Assembly: GCA_903822495.1 (NCBI GenBank)
Contig: CAIJPD010000060.1
Coordinates: 1-42,051 of the forward strand
Reading direction: 5' to 3'
DNA length: 42,051 nt
Source: an uncultured Chloroflexota bacterium
GTDB taxonomy: Bacteria > Chloroflexota > Limnocylindria > Limnocylindrales > CSP1-4
Shown here: positions 1 to 8,978 of the stretch, piece after piece
Layout: every line of letters starts with the position of its first letter
Numbering within the stretch: position 1 is the stretch's first letter
The notes under the pieces: generated by a model
What the model was told of the DNA's origin: nothing
The model's database searches: none
What the model saw: the letters and a program-made list of their open reading frames with translations, nothing else
Made by a program: the position numbers and the translations under genes

Positions 1-75
1 CGGCCAGCAGCCGCGCGGCCCGCGCCCGCAGCCGCGCGGCCCGCGCCCGCAGCGCAGCCCCAGGGGCGCCGGTGA
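1..75 (+). CDS. C-terminal tail of an upstream protein (partial)
   Basis: Frame 1 is open from the first base to a TGA at 73-75 and encodes 24 residues rich in Ala, Pro and Arg. A 21-bp (7-codon) tandem repeat inside it keeps the frame, which fits a disordered C-terminal tail of a gene that begins before the window. The next gene starts 22 nt downstream on the same strand, so this may be the preceding member of the glycosylation block. The function cannot be judged from the tail. A non-coding GC-rich repeat is the alternative. Confidence 0.4.
   Translation, partial: RPAAARPAPAAARPAPAAQPQGRR
7..52. repeat. 21-bp tandem repeat, about 2.2 copies
   Basis: Positions 7-27 and 28-48 are identical 21-mers and 49-52 starts a third copy. 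The period is a multiple of three and lies in the open frame ending at 75, so it encodes a repeated seven-residue Ala/Pro/Arg unit. Confidence 0.7.
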
Positions 76-97
76 TCCGGGACGGGCGGGATCCCTG

Positions 98-1780
98 GTG
101 GCGGCGTTCTCCCTGCAGGAGCCGGCGTGGCTGGAGCGCTGGTTCCTGCCGATCGGGCTGGGGATCCTGGTCCTGGCGGCCGCCCTGCGCGTCCCCGAGC
201 TGGGCCTGAACCCGTTTCATCACGACGAGGGGATCAACGGCTTCTTCGAGACCAACCTGCTCACCAAGGGCGAGTACCGGTACGACCCGGCCAACTACCA
301 CGGCCCGGCCCTCTACTACCTGGCCCTGGTTCCGGGTCTCCTGCTGGGCCTGACCACCGAGGCCATGCGCCTCGTCCCGGTCCTGGCCGGCATCGGCGCC
401 GCGGCCCTGGTCCTCCCGTTCCGCCGCTACCTGGGGTCCGTGGCGGTGTTGACGGGGGCGGCGCTGCTGGCGCTCTCCCCCGGGATGGTCTACGTCTCGC
501 GCTACTTCATCCACGAAATGCCCCTGGTCGCGTTCACGCTGGGCCTCCTGGTCTCCGCGCTGCGCTACCGGGAGACAGGACGATCCGCCTACCTGTACAC
601 CGGTGCGGCCTCCGCGGCGCTGATGTTCACGACCAAGGAGACGGCGATCATCACGATCGCGGTGCTGGCCATCGCCGCCTGGCTGAGCGGCGTGTACATG
701 ACGCTGCGCTCCCCAGCGGGTGCCGGATGGCGCCCGGCCGCCGCCCGTTCCGGCTCGTCTCGTGAGGTGCGTACGGAGGCCGGGGCCCCGATCCCGCAGT
801 CGATCTGGGTGGACGGCATCGAGTATCGTCCCGCCACCACCGGGGGCTCGGCTCTTCCGATCCCTCCGGCTCGGAGTGCCGGCTTCACGCGGGGCAGCGG
901 CAGGCCAGGCGCAGGCGGGTTCGGCGGCGATCGCCCGGCCATCGGCGACCTGATCGGTCCCGCGGTCGTCTTCGCCGCGATCTGGGTCGTGCTCTTCAGC
1001 TCGTTCTTCGGCAACGCCAAGGGGCTGACTGATTCGCTCGCCAGCTTCGCCTTCTGGAGCTCGACCGCCAGCCAGACCCAGGTCCATCCCGTCTACCGCT
1101 ACCTGGAGTGGATGGCCCGCGGCGACACGGCCATCCTGGCGCTGGGCGTGGTGGGTGGCCTGCTGGTGGCATTCCGGCCCCGTGACCGGATGTCCGCCTT
1201 CGTGGGCCTCTGGGCGGCCGGGATCACGGCGGCATATTCGATCCCCCAGTACAAGACGCCGTGGATCACCGTCAACATGCTGGTGCCGCTGGCGCTCCTC
1301 GGCGGCATCCTGGTCCGTGAGCTGGCGATCCGGGCCAGCGTGCGGGTCGCGGCGCCGGTCCTGCTGGCCGTCGCCCTCGGCGCCTCCGGCTACCAGGCCT
1401 TCAACCTCAACTACGTCCACTACGACGACGAGACCTACCCGTACGTCTACGTCCACACCACCCGCGAGGCCGTGACGATGATCGCCGAGATCCACGCCGG
1501 CGAGGCCAAGGTGGGCCTGGCCGCCGACGGCAGCGGGACCGCCTTCTTCTCGCCCGACTACTGGCCCATGCCCTGGTATCTGCCCAAGGCCGAGTACTGG
1601 GCGCAGATCTATGAGCCGCCGATCCTGGAACAGAAGCGGCCGATGGTCGTGATCCGGGTGGACCAGGAGGCGCAGCTCTCCGCCGACTTCAAGGCGGCCT
1701 ACGTCCGGCGCGCCGAGTACCTGCTGCGACCCGGCGTCCGATTGGTCCTCTTCCTCCGCCGCGATGCATTCGGACTCTAG
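98..1780 (+). CDS. Agl23-like (TIGR03663) polytopic membrane protein, GT39/GT-C type
   Basis: A 560-residue multi-spanning membrane protein of the TIGR03663 type, known from Archaea and Chloroflexota and linked to lipid-linked sugar handling and surface glycosylation. After the first membrane segment (about residues 15-32) comes an acidic loop with the motif HHDEG (about 42-46), then YHGPALYYL, both typical of GT-C enzymes whose DE-type loop faces outside. A hydrophilic Gly/Pro/Ser-rich insert of roughly 75 residues (about 205-285) interrupts the membrane core, and a soluble C-terminal part follows the last helix. The start is GTG at 98, placing the first hydrophobic segment near the N-terminus. 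It leads a collinear block with a flippase-like protein and a polyprenyl-phosphate-sugar synthase-like GT2, which suggests it consumes or moves lipid-linked sugars. Catalysis versus a flippase-associated role is not settled. Confidence 0.82.
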   Translation: MAAFSLQEPAWLERWFLPIGLGILVLAAALRVPELGLNPFHHDEGINGFFETNLLTKGEYRYDPANYHGPALYYLALVPGLLLGLTTEAMRLVPVLAGIGAAALVLPFRRYLGSVAVLTGAALLALSPGMVYVSRYFIHEMPLVAFTLGLLVSALRYRETGRSAYLYTGAASAALMFTTKETAIITIAVLAIAAWLSGVYMTLRSPAGAGWRPAAARSGSSREVRTEAGAPIPQSIWVDGIEYRPATTGGSALPIPPARSAGFTRGSGRPGAGGFGGDRPAIGDLIGPAVVFAAIWVVLFSSFFGNAKGLTDSLASFAFWSSTASQTQVHPVYRYLEWMARGDTAILALGVVGGLLVAFRPRDRMSAFVGLWAAGITAAYSIPQYKTPWITVNMLVPLALLGGILVRELAIRASVRVAAPVLLAVALGASGYQAFNLNYVHYDDETYPYVYVHTTREAVTMIAEIHAGEAKVGLAADGSGTAFFSPDYWPMPWYLPKAEYWAQIYEPPILEQKRPMVVIRVDQEAQLSADFKAAYVRRAEYLLRPGVRLVLFLRRDAFGL

Positions 1781-1795
1781 GCAGGTGATGGCCTG

Positions 1796-2794
1796 ATGCG
1801 GCGCGATGCGCTGCCACGCGTCCTCCTGGGTGCGCTCATCAGCGTCGTCTTCCTGGCGCTGGTGATCTCCCGGGTGGACCTGCCGGCCGTGGGTGCCGCG
1901 CTGGGCCACGCCAACCCGGCGCTCATGGCCGCCGCCCTGGGCGTGCTGGTGGTCGATCTCCTGCTGCGCGCGTTCCGCTGGCGCGTCCTCCTGGCGGCGC
2001 TGGTCCCGTCGCCGCCCAGCCTGCGCGGCGCGGCCGCGTACCTGACCATCGGGTTCATGGCCAATGCGGTCCTGCCCGCGCGGCTCGGGGACGTGGCGCG
2101 GGCCTACCTGGCGGGCGCGGCCTTCGGCACGGCCCGGCTCGCGACCCTGGGGACCGTGCTGATCGAGCGAGTCAGCGACGGGCTGATGATGGTCCTGCTG
2201 GCCGCGCTCTCCAGCGTCCTGGTGGTCAGCGGCGTGGCGGCGGAGCTGCGGGACCTGCAGGTCGCGGCAATCCTGCTGGTCATCGCCGGCTTCGTGGGGC
2301 TGGGTGTCCTCCTGGTCGCCCTCCGTAGCGGACCGCTGGCGCGGACGCGGCCCGGGATGCTGGCCGCGGCGCTCGTGGGCCGGCTGGGGACCGGCGCGGC
2401 GGCCTTGCGGACGCCCCGTGGGGCGGCGACGGTCGTGGGCGCGACGGCGGCCGCGGCGCTCAGCGCGACGGTGATCTGGGCCCTGGTCCTCGCGGCGGTG
2501 GGGCTCACGCTCTCGCCCCAGCAGGTCCTCCTGGTCTGCAGCGGGACGGCGCTGTCGCTGGCGATCCCGGCGGCCCCCAGCTCGCTGGGCACCTTCGAGT
2601 ACGTGGGCGTGCTCATCCTGACCTCGTTTGGGGCCACGGCCGAGGTGGCGCTGGCCGCCATCGTCCTCTTCCGCCTCAGCACCACGATCCCGATGGCGCT
2701 GGTCGGTCTCGTGGTCATGTGGGCGACCCACCTGCGCCCGGGCGCCCTGGTCGAGGCGGCCGACGGCCAGCCGGCGGGCTCGGCGCGGGCGTGA
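1796..2794 (+). CDS. Flippase-like integral membrane protein (LPG synthase transmembrane family)
   Basis: A 332-residue protein with about eight hydrophobic segments and the family signatures RAFRWRVLL (near residue 58) and NAVLPARLGDVARAYL (near 91-106). These mark the UPF0104/lysylphosphatidylglycerol-synthase transmembrane domain. Only the membrane domain is present; the cytoplasmic aminoacyl-transfer domain of true MprF is missing, so a lipid or lipid-linked sugar translocation role is more likely than lysyl transfer. The gene starts 15 nt after the Agl23-like gene and its stop overlaps the next start as GTGA. Substrate unknown. Confidence 0.85.
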   Translation: MRRDALPRVLLGALISVVFLALVISRVDLPAVGAALGHANPALMAAALGVLVVDLLLRAFRWRVLLAALVPSPPSLRGAAAYLTIGFMANAVLPARLGDVARAYLAGAAFGTARLATLGTVLIERVSDGLMMVLLAALSSVLVVSGVAAELRDLQVAAILLVIAGFVGLGVLLVALRSGPLARTRPGMLAAALVGRLGTGAAALRTPRGAATVVGATAAAALSATVIWALVLAAVGLTLSPQQVLLVCSGTALSLAIPAAPSSLGTFEYVGVLILTSFGATAEVALAAIVLFRLSTTIPMALVGLVVMWATHLRPGALVEAADGQPAGSARA

Positions 2795-3720
2795 CGATCC
2801 CGGGCGCGGAGGGCGCGGTCGATCCGGGTGCTGCCGTCTCGGAGGCGTCCCCGGCAGGCCTGCCCGTCTCCGTGGCGCCCCGGACATACGCGGTCTCCGT
2901 GGTCATCCCTGCCTGCAACAGCCGGGCCTACCTCGACGCCAACGTCCGCGCGGTCCTGGCATTCCTCGACGAGCACGGGATCGACGGCGAGGTCGTGGTG
3001 GCCGACGACGGCTCGACGGATGGCACCGCCGACTCCGTCAGGCCAGCGCCGAACGTTCGCGTCCTGCGGCTGCCGCATCGCGGCAAGGGCGCCGCGCTCC
3101 GCGCCGGGATGGTGGCCGCGACGGGGCGCATCCGTGCCTTCACCGATGCCGACCTCCCGTACGGCATGGACTCGCTGCCGCTCGCGATCGGCTACATCAC
3201 CGACCGCCGCTTCCATGTCGTGGTCGGCGACCGGACGTTGCCGGGCTCCACGTACGACGGCTCGGGGCCGCTCCGCCGGCTGATCTCCGAGGTCGCCAGT
3301 TTCGCGTTCCGAACCCTGGTCACGGGCGGCATCTACGACACGCAGTGCGGGTTCAAGGTCTTCCGCGGCGACGTGGCGGCCGAGCTCTTCCGCCTCGCCC
3401 GGATCGACGGCTTCGCGATCGACGTCGAGCTGATCTACCTCGTCCTCAAGCACCGGCTCGACTTGAAGCGGATCCCCGTCCGGCTCCAGCGCAACGCCCC
3501 GAGCAGCGTCCGCGTCATCCGCGACTCGCTGGTGGCCGCCAGGGACATCGCCACGATCCGCGTGAACCTGGCGCGTGGACGGTATCGCAGCACGCGGTTG
3601 GCCAGACTGTTGGAAGATGAGCTCCGCGACGACGTGTCCTCTGCCCTCGTCGGGGTGGGCGCCGTCACGAGGGATCCTGATCGCGTGACTTCTGACGTCC
3701 AGCCGGAGCGCCGCCCATGA
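2791..3720 (+). CDS. Family 2 glycosyltransferase, dolichyl/polyprenyl-phosphate sugar synthase type (ALG5/DPM-like)
   Basis: A 309-residue GT2 enzyme expected to move a hexose from a nucleotide sugar to polyprenyl phosphate at the inner membrane face. The GT-A core begins about residue 36 with VSVVIPACN. The nucleotide-binding VVADDGSTDGT and the metal-binding DADLPYG (DxD-type) follow, then YDTQCGFKVFRG, a signature shared with ALG5-like enzymes. There is no C-terminal membrane domain. GTG 2791 was chosen because it overlaps the previous TGA as GTGA; an in-frame GTG at 2719 would add 24 residues lying inside the upstream gene. The stop overlaps the next gene as ATGA. The neighbouring GT-C-like proteins are plausible users of its lipid-linked product (inference). 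Confidence 0.85.
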   Translation: MTIPGAEGAVDPGAAVSEASPAGLPVSVAPRTYAVSVVIPACNSRAYLDANVRAVLAFLDEHGIDGEVVVADDGSTDGTADSVRPAPNVRVLRLPHRGKGAALRAGMVAATGRIRAFTDADLPYGMDSLPLAIGYITDRRFHVVVGDRTLPGSTYDGSGPLRRLISEVASFAFRTLVTGGIYDTQCGFKVFRGDVAAELFRLARIDGFAIDVELIYLVLKHRLDLKRIPVRLQRNAPSSVRVIRDSLVAARDIATIRVNLARGRYRSTRLARLLEDELRDDVSSALVGVGAVTRDPDRVTSDVQPERRP

Positions 3721-6700
3721 CCGGCCTCCTCTATGTGGTCCTGGCCATTGTCGTCGGCGACACGCTGGCGCGGCCGATCCTGACGTCCGCGGCGCGCCCG
3801 CGCCGGCTCGCGACCGCATTCCTGGTCGGCATCCTGGTCATGACGTGGGCCACCTACCTGATCGCCTACCTCCTGCGTGATCAGGGGTCGTCGCTGGACC
3901 TCGCGGACCGGGTCGTCATGGCCGCAGCCGGGCTGGTCGCGCTGGCGCGGCTGGGCTGGGTCGTCCGTCGCCGGCGCTGGCAGGACCGCCAGGCGGGCGA
4001 GCACCCGCTCTCGCGGCCCTCCCGGAGCGAGGTCCTCGACTGGGTCGTCATCGGGGCGATCACCATCTTCGTGGGCTGGATGATGGGCCAGACCTACTGG
4101 TACGCCAACGGCCAGCTCCACGTCGCGGGGATGGTCTGGAGCGACTTTGGGCCCACCACCGCCATTGCGCAGAGCTTTGCCCTGGGCGACAACTTCCCGA
4201 CCGAGTACCCGCACTTCCCCGACCTGCCGATCCTGTACCACTTCCTGTACTACTTCCAGGTCGGCAACCTGACCCGCCTTGGCCTGGACCCGGCGCTCGC
4301 CAACAACCTGCTCTCGACGCTCTCGCTGGTCTCGCTGCTGATCCTCGTGATGGCGTTGGGCCGGCTGGTGTTCCGGTCGCCGGCCGTGGGCCGGATCGGC
4401 GCGGCACTCTTCTTCGTCCACGGGTCGCTCTCGTGGTGGCCCTACGTGCTCAGCACGGGGCTCGAGAAGCTGCCCTCGGCGATCTGGAACAAGTCGGACT
4501 TCCTCGCATCGGGCTTCCCGTGGCGCGGCGAGGAGTGGGGGATCTGGTCGCAGGCCACGTTCCTCAACCAGCGCCACCTGGCCGGCGCGATCGGCATCCT
4601 GCTGATCGCCACCTGCTTCGTGGTGGAGCGCTACCTCGAGTGGGCGGAGGAGCGGGCCGCCAGCAGGGCCGCCGAACGGCTGGCCGAGGAGATGGCCCGC
4701 CAACGGACGCTCGACCGCATCCGCGGCGACCGACCGGCCGACCCAGTGGCCGTTGCCGAGCCCGGCGCCGCCGGTGCGGCCAGCCGGACCCTGGACGCCC
4801 TCGATCAGCTGGCCCTCGACTTCCAGGACCGCACCCGCCGGCCCGGCCGCCACATCGTCGCGGGCCTCGTGGACACGCGCCTGCTGGGCTACGTGCTGGT
4901 CGGGTTCCTGCTGGGCATGCTGCCGATGTGGAACAGCGCGGTCTTTGCCGCGGCCGCGGCCGTCTTCGTGGTCCTCTTCGTCCTGTTCCCCAACCGCGCC
5001 CAGATGGTCGCGCTGGCGATCGCGGCCGGTAGCGTCGCGCTCCCGCAGCTCCTGGCCCTCCGCCCGACGGGCCTGCCCGACGCGGGATCCTACCCGCAGA
5101 CGCACTTCGGCTACACGATCGACAACCCCACCGCGGCCAACATCGCGGCCTACTTCGCGTTCACCTTTGGCCCCAAGATCCTCCTCGCCGTCCTGGCCCT
5201 GCTGGCGGGGACCGGGCTGCAGCGTCGGCTGTTCCTGGCCTTCACGGCCCTGGTGGGCGTGGCGTTTGGCATCCAGTTCAGCGTCGAGGTCTTCGCCAAC
5301 CACAAGTTCCTCAACGTCTGGTTGATCGTCCTGAACCTGTTCGCGGCGGCCGGCCTGATCCGACTCTGGTTCCTCGCCTGGCCGCGCCTCGCCGGAGCCG
5401 GCGCGATCGTCGTCCGGCTGGGCGGTCGCCTGCTGGCGATCATCCTGGTCGTTGTGATCGCGATCGGCGGGATCATCGACCTCATGCCCGTGAAGAACAC
5501 CGGCAGCGTGGTGATCCGGATGCAGGGCGACCCGCTCTTCGGCTGGCTGGCCAGGGACACGCGGCCCGATGACATCTTCCTGACGGACCTGTACGTCACC
5601 AGCCCCATCCTCCTGGCGGGTCGCAAGATCTACTACGGCTGGTCCTACTACGCCTGGTCCGCCGGCTACCCCGTCGGCGCGCGCGAGGAGCTCTACAGGG
5701 AGATGCTGGGTGCGGTGGACCCGGTCGTGCTGGTCCGCCTGCTCCAGCAAGAGCACATCCGGTACGTCGCGATCGACGACGGGATGCGCAGTCGCGGCTT
5801 CGTCTCGTTCCTCAACGAGCCACTCATCGCGACGGCTTTGGGCCAGGCGGTCTTCGAGGACCTCGACGGCTCGTACCAGCATCTCGTCATCTACGCGGTG
5901 CCGGAGGGCGCCTATGTCCCGCCCGCCGCCGCGGGCGGCGCGACGCCAGGTGCCACGGCCGCACCCGCGTCCATGCTGGTCGGCGGTCGCGGTCCGCTCC
6001 CCGGGCAGTTCCTGGACCCGCGCGGCCTCGCCGTCACCAGTCACCTCGACATCCTGGTCGCCGACACGGGCAACCACCGCGTCCAGCGCTTTGATGCCCT
6101 GGGCCAGTATCTCGGCGTGTTCGGGGGCAAGGGCGACCAGCCGGGCCGGTTCGCCGAGCCCAATGGCGTCGCCGTCAACTCGGTGGGGCACATCTTCGTC
6201 GCCGACTTCGGGAACCAGCGCATCCAGGAGTTTGCCGAGGACCTCTCGTTCGTCCGGGTGATCACGGGGCCCAATGGCGGGTTCTACGGGCCGCGGGACC
6301 TGTTCGTGGGCCCCGACGACAGCCTGTACGTGGTCGACCAGGGCCACGCGAGGATCGTGCGCATCTCGGCCGGCGGGACGGTCACCACCTTCGGGGCGTT
6401 GGGCGCCGGGGCAGGCCAGCTCAACGACCCAACCGGCGTCACCGTCGCCGGCGACCAGGTCTACGTGGCGGACCCCGTCAACGCCCGGATCCAGGTGTTC
6501 ACCACCGACGGCAAGTTCGTCCGCTCGATCGTGGTCAACGGGTGGTCCAAGTCCAGCACGACCGCCGACGTCGCCGTCGCCCCGGACGGGAAGCGGCTGT
6601 ACGCCTCCATGCCCGGCAACAACGCGATCTCCGTCCTCTCCCTGACCGGCGCCCCGGGCAGCTCAATCGCTCCGACCGGTGCGGATGCCCTCCGCCGACC

Positions 6701-6791
6701 CAGCGCGCTGGCGGTCCGCCCGGACGGCCAGATCGTCGTCGTCAGCTTCGACATCCCCCGCGTGACACTCCTGCCGCAGCCCGGGTCCTGA
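3717..6791 (+). CDS. GT-C-like polytopic membrane protein fused to a C-terminal NHL beta-propeller
   Basis: A 1024-residue protein. Residues 1-640 hold about 12 membrane segments with a long charged loop (about 310-385). The motifs YHFLYYFQVGNL (about 178-189) and NHKFLNVW, plus a post-membrane domain with DDIFLTDLY, GRKIYYGW and IRYVAID, recall the DUF2298/Chlor_Arch_YYY membrane family, though the literal YYYxG motif is absent. After an Ala/Gly/Pro linker (about 735-755), residues 755-1020 form six NHL repeats (for example LDILVADTGNHRVQRF, GHIFVADFGNQRIQEF), enough for a complete six-blade propeller. The next gene is a paralogue without the propeller. The propeller would lie outside the membrane and could bind sugar, protein or cell wall. 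A glycosyltransferase role is inferred from context. Confidence 0.75.
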   Translation: MTGLLYVVLAIVVGDTLARPILTSAARPRRLATAFLVGILVMTWATYLIAYLLRDQGSSLDLADRVVMAAAGLVALARLGWVVRRRRWQDRQAGEHPLSRPSRSEVLDWVVIGAITIFVGWMMGQTYWYANGQLHVAGMVWSDFGPTTAIAQSFALGDNFPTEYPHFPDLPILYHFLYYFQVGNLTRLGLDPALANNLLSTLSLVSLLILVMALGRLVFRSPAVGRIGAALFFVHGSLSWWPYVLSTGLEKLPSAIWNKSDFLASGFPWRGEEWGIWSQATFLNQRHLAGAIGILLIATCFVVERYLEWAEERAASRAAERLAEEMARQRTLDRIRGDRPADPVAVAEPGAAGAASRTLDALDQLALDFQDRTRRPGRHIVAGLVDTRLLGYVLVGFLLGMLPMWNSAVFAAAAAVFVVLFVLFPNRAQMVALAIAAGSVALPQLLALRPTGLPDAGSYPQTHFGYTIDNPTAANIAAYFAFTFGPKILLAVLALLAGTGLQRRLFLAFTALVGVAFGIQFSVEVFANHKFLNVWLIVLNLFAAAGLIRLWFLAWPRLAGAGAIVVRLGGRLLAIILVVVIAIGGIIDLMPVKNTGSVVIRMQGDPLFGWLARDTRPDDIFLTDLYVTSPILLAGRKIYYGWSYYAWSAGYPVGAREELYREMLGAVDPVVLVRLLQQEHIRYVAIDDGMRSRGFVSFLNEPLIATALGQAVFEDLDGSYQHLVIYAVPEGAYVPPAAAGGATPGATAAPASMLVGGRGPLPGQFLDPRGLAVTSHLDILVADTGNHRVQRFDALGQYLGVFGGKGDQPGRFAEPNGVAVNSVGHIFVADFGNQRIQEFAEDLSFVRVITGPNGGFYGPRDLFVGPDDSLYVVDQGHARIVRISAGGTVTTFGALGAGAGQLNDPTGVTVAGDQVYVADPVNARIQVFTTDGKFVRSIVVNGWSKSSTTADVAVAPDGKRLYASMPGNNAISVLSLTGAPGSSIAPTGADALRRPSALAVRPDGQIVVVSFDIPRVTLLPQPGS

Positions 6792-6808
6792 GCCGCGACT
6801 GACGGGCC

Positions 6809-8968
6809 ATGAGCGCCGCCGCCGCGCCCGCGCTGCTCTACCTGGCGCTGATGGTGGCGCTGGGCGACGCCCTGGCGCGGCCAATCCTGCGACCCGCGAC
6901 CGGCCTCCACCGCCTGGCCGCCGCGTTCCTCGTCGGGCTCCTGGTCTCGTCGTGGGTCACCTACGCGCTCGCCTCGGTGCTGGCCGGAGGCCTGGCGCAA
7001 CCGCTGGGGGCCGCGGACGTCATCGTCCTGGTCGTGGCGGCCGTGGCGGCCGTGGCGCTGGGGGCGCGGTTCCTGCTCGCCCGGCGGCGGCGTGCCGGTG
7101 CGGTGGTCCGCGGGGCGGCGAGCGGCACGGGGGCGGATCACCATGCGTTCGACGCCGCCCGTGAGTCGCGGCGCGACTGGGCCGTGATCGCGGCCCTGGG
7201 CGTGCTGACCGCCTGGATGTTCCTCGGGACGCTGGGCTATGACGCGGCGTCGGCCACGCTCTGGATGGGCCTGCACGAGTGGGGCGATATCGGCCCGACG
7301 ATGGGGATTGCCCAGTCGTTTGCGCTCGGTCACAACTTCCCCACGCAGTACCCGCTCTTCGCCGGCCCGCCGATCCGCTACCACTTCCTGTACTACCTCC
7401 AGGCGGGCAACCTGACATTCCTGGGCCTGGATCCGGCGGCGGCAAACAACGTCCTCGCGATCCCGTCGGTCGTCGCCGTCGTGGCCCTGGTGCTCACGCT
7501 GGCCCGGCGGCTCTTCCGTTCGGCGACCGCCGGCCGTCTCGCCGCGGTCCTCTTCTTCGCCCATGGCTCGCTGGCCCTGCTGCCGTACCTGGCGACGTTC
7601 CCCGACCCCGCCTCCGCGCTGTCCGGCATCGTGGGCCTGGAGCACTACCTGGGCTCCGGGCTGCCGTTCCGCGGCGAGGACTGGGCGACGTGGTCGCTCA
7701 ACGTCTTCCTGAACCAGCGCCATCTCGCGAGCGCGGTCGGGCTCCTCCTGCTGGCCCTCCTGTTCGTGCTCGACCGGCTGCCGGAGTCGGGTCGCGAGCC
7801 TTCCGGGACCGCCGCAGGGGCGGCGGCGCCCCCGGTGTACCTGCCGGCGCCCCCGGTACCCGCGCCGGCCCGCTGGCCACTCGTCGCCCGCCTCCGGGGT
7901 GGGCTGATGGACCCGGGGCTGCCTGCCTGGATCGCGGTCGGTGCCGGCCTGGGCCTCCTGCCCCTCTGGAACGGCGTGATCTTCGTGGCCGCCGCCGCGC
8001 TCTTCGCCGCGCTCTTCGTGGTGCTGCCCAACCGCACGCAGATGGCCGCGCTGGGGATGACCGCGTGCGTCGTCGCCCTGCCCCAGCTGCTCTTCCTGCG
8101 AGAGGGCGGGGCGCCCGATGCGGCCTTCCCGACGATTCGCCTGGGCTACACCATCGACCCGCTGACCCCCGCCAACCTGGTGTCCTTCGTCGTCGTGGAC
8201 TTCGGCCCAAAGCTCCTGCTGGCCGTCGTCGGCCTGGCGGCGGCGACCGGCCGCGCACGACGCGTCTTCCTTGCCCTCGCCGTGCCCGCCGTCCTCGCGT
8301 TCAGCGTGCGGCTCTCGGTCGACATCGTGGCGAACCACAAGCTCCTGAACACGTGGCTGGTGCTGGCCGACGCGTTCGCGGCGTGGGGCCTGGTGACGCT
8401 CTGGCACGCGGGGCGGCGCCTGCGCACCCCATCGGGCGGGAAGCGCCGGGGCCGCCACTGGCTGGGCATGGGGGCGGGGCTCGTGGGCCGAGTCGGCGCC
8501 GTGGCACTGGCCGGGATCATCCTGGTTGGTGGGCTCATCGACCTGGCGCCCATCAAGAACGACAGCCGGGTCGCGGTCCGGCTCGACGGCGAGGCCCTGT
8601 ACGACTGGGTTCGGACCACGACCAACCCCGGCGACGTCTTCCTGACCGACCTGTACGTGGTGGACCCGATCGTGCTGGCGGGTCGCCGCCTCTACTACGG
8701 CTGGCCCATCTACGCCTGGTCGGCCGGCTACGACACGTACCCGCGCCAGGCCCAGTACATCGCGATGCTCCAGGCGACGGACGCGGCCACGCTGCTGGCG
8801 CTCCTCCATGCCAACGGCATCGCCTACGTGGCATGGGATGACGCGCTCCGGAAGGGCACCGACATGGTCCGCCGCCCCAACGAGGCGCTCTACCGGGCGA
8901 CCCTGCCCGTGGCCTTCACCGACATCGAGAACCGCCACGGGAACCTCGTGATCTACCGCGTGCCGTAG
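6809..8968 (+). CDS. GT-C-like polytopic membrane protein, paralogue without NHL domain
   Basis: A 719-residue paralogue of the preceding protein, colinear with it from the N-terminus (GDALARPIL versus GDTLARPIL) through YHFLYYLQAGNL, ANHKLLNTWLV, DVFLTDLYVVDP and YYGWPIYAWSAGY. It ends where the other protein's NHL linker begins. About 12 membrane segments are visible, plus Ala/Pro-rich loops near residues 95-125 and 330-360. ATG 6809 lies 17 nt after the upstream stop, so the two are probably co-transcribed. The pair looks like a tandem duplication with gain or loss of the propeller. Function is inferred from the block: transfer or export of lipid-linked sugars. Confidence 0.75.
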   Translation: MSAAAAPALLYLALMVALGDALARPILRPATGLHRLAAAFLVGLLVSSWVTYALASVLAGGLAQPLGAADVIVLVVAAVAAVALGARFLLARRRRAGAVVRGAASGTGADHHAFDAARESRRDWAVIAALGVLTAWMFLGTLGYDAASATLWMGLHEWGDIGPTMGIAQSFALGHNFPTQYPLFAGPPIRYHFLYYLQAGNLTFLGLDPAAANNVLAIPSVVAVVALVLTLARRLFRSATAGRLAAVLFFAHGSLALLPYLATFPDPASALSGIVGLEHYLGSGLPFRGEDWATWSLNVFLNQRHLASAVGLLLLALLFVLDRLPESGREPSGTAAGAAAPPVYLPAPPVPAPARWPLVARLRGGLMDPGLPAWIAVGAGLGLLPLWNGVIFVAAAALFAALFVVLPNRTQMAALGMTACVVALPQLLFLREGGAPDAAFPTIRLGYTIDPLTPANLVSFVVVDFGPKLLLAVVGLAAATGRARRVFLALAVPAVLAFSVRLSVDIVANHKLLNTWLVLADAFAAWGLVTLWHAGRRLRTPSGGKRRGRHWLGMGAGLVGRVGAVALAGIILVGGLIDLAPIKNDSRVAVRLDGEALYDWVRTTTNPGDVFLTDLYVVDPIVLAGRRLYYGWPIYAWSAGYDTYPRQAQYIAMLQATDAATLLALLHANGIAYVAWDDALRKGTDMVRRPNEALYRATLPVAFTDIENRHGNLVIYRVP

Positions 8969-8971
8969 GCT
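8966..8971 (+). promoter_or_regulatory. Candidate -10 element for a leaderless transcript
   Basis: TAGGCT lies 7 nt before the GTG start at 8979 and overlaps the preceding stop codon. The spacing matches the TANNNT-N6/7-start pattern seen at several other genes in this window. No convincing -35 is visible, and read-through from upstream is equally possible. Confidence 0.35.
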
Positions 8972-8978
8972 GGTTCGC

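Noticed and set aside
3050..3060. GAACGTTC sequence inside the GT2 gene as an SOS box
   Set aside because: It lacks the four-base spacer of a GAAC-N4-GTTC LexA box and lies within a gene.
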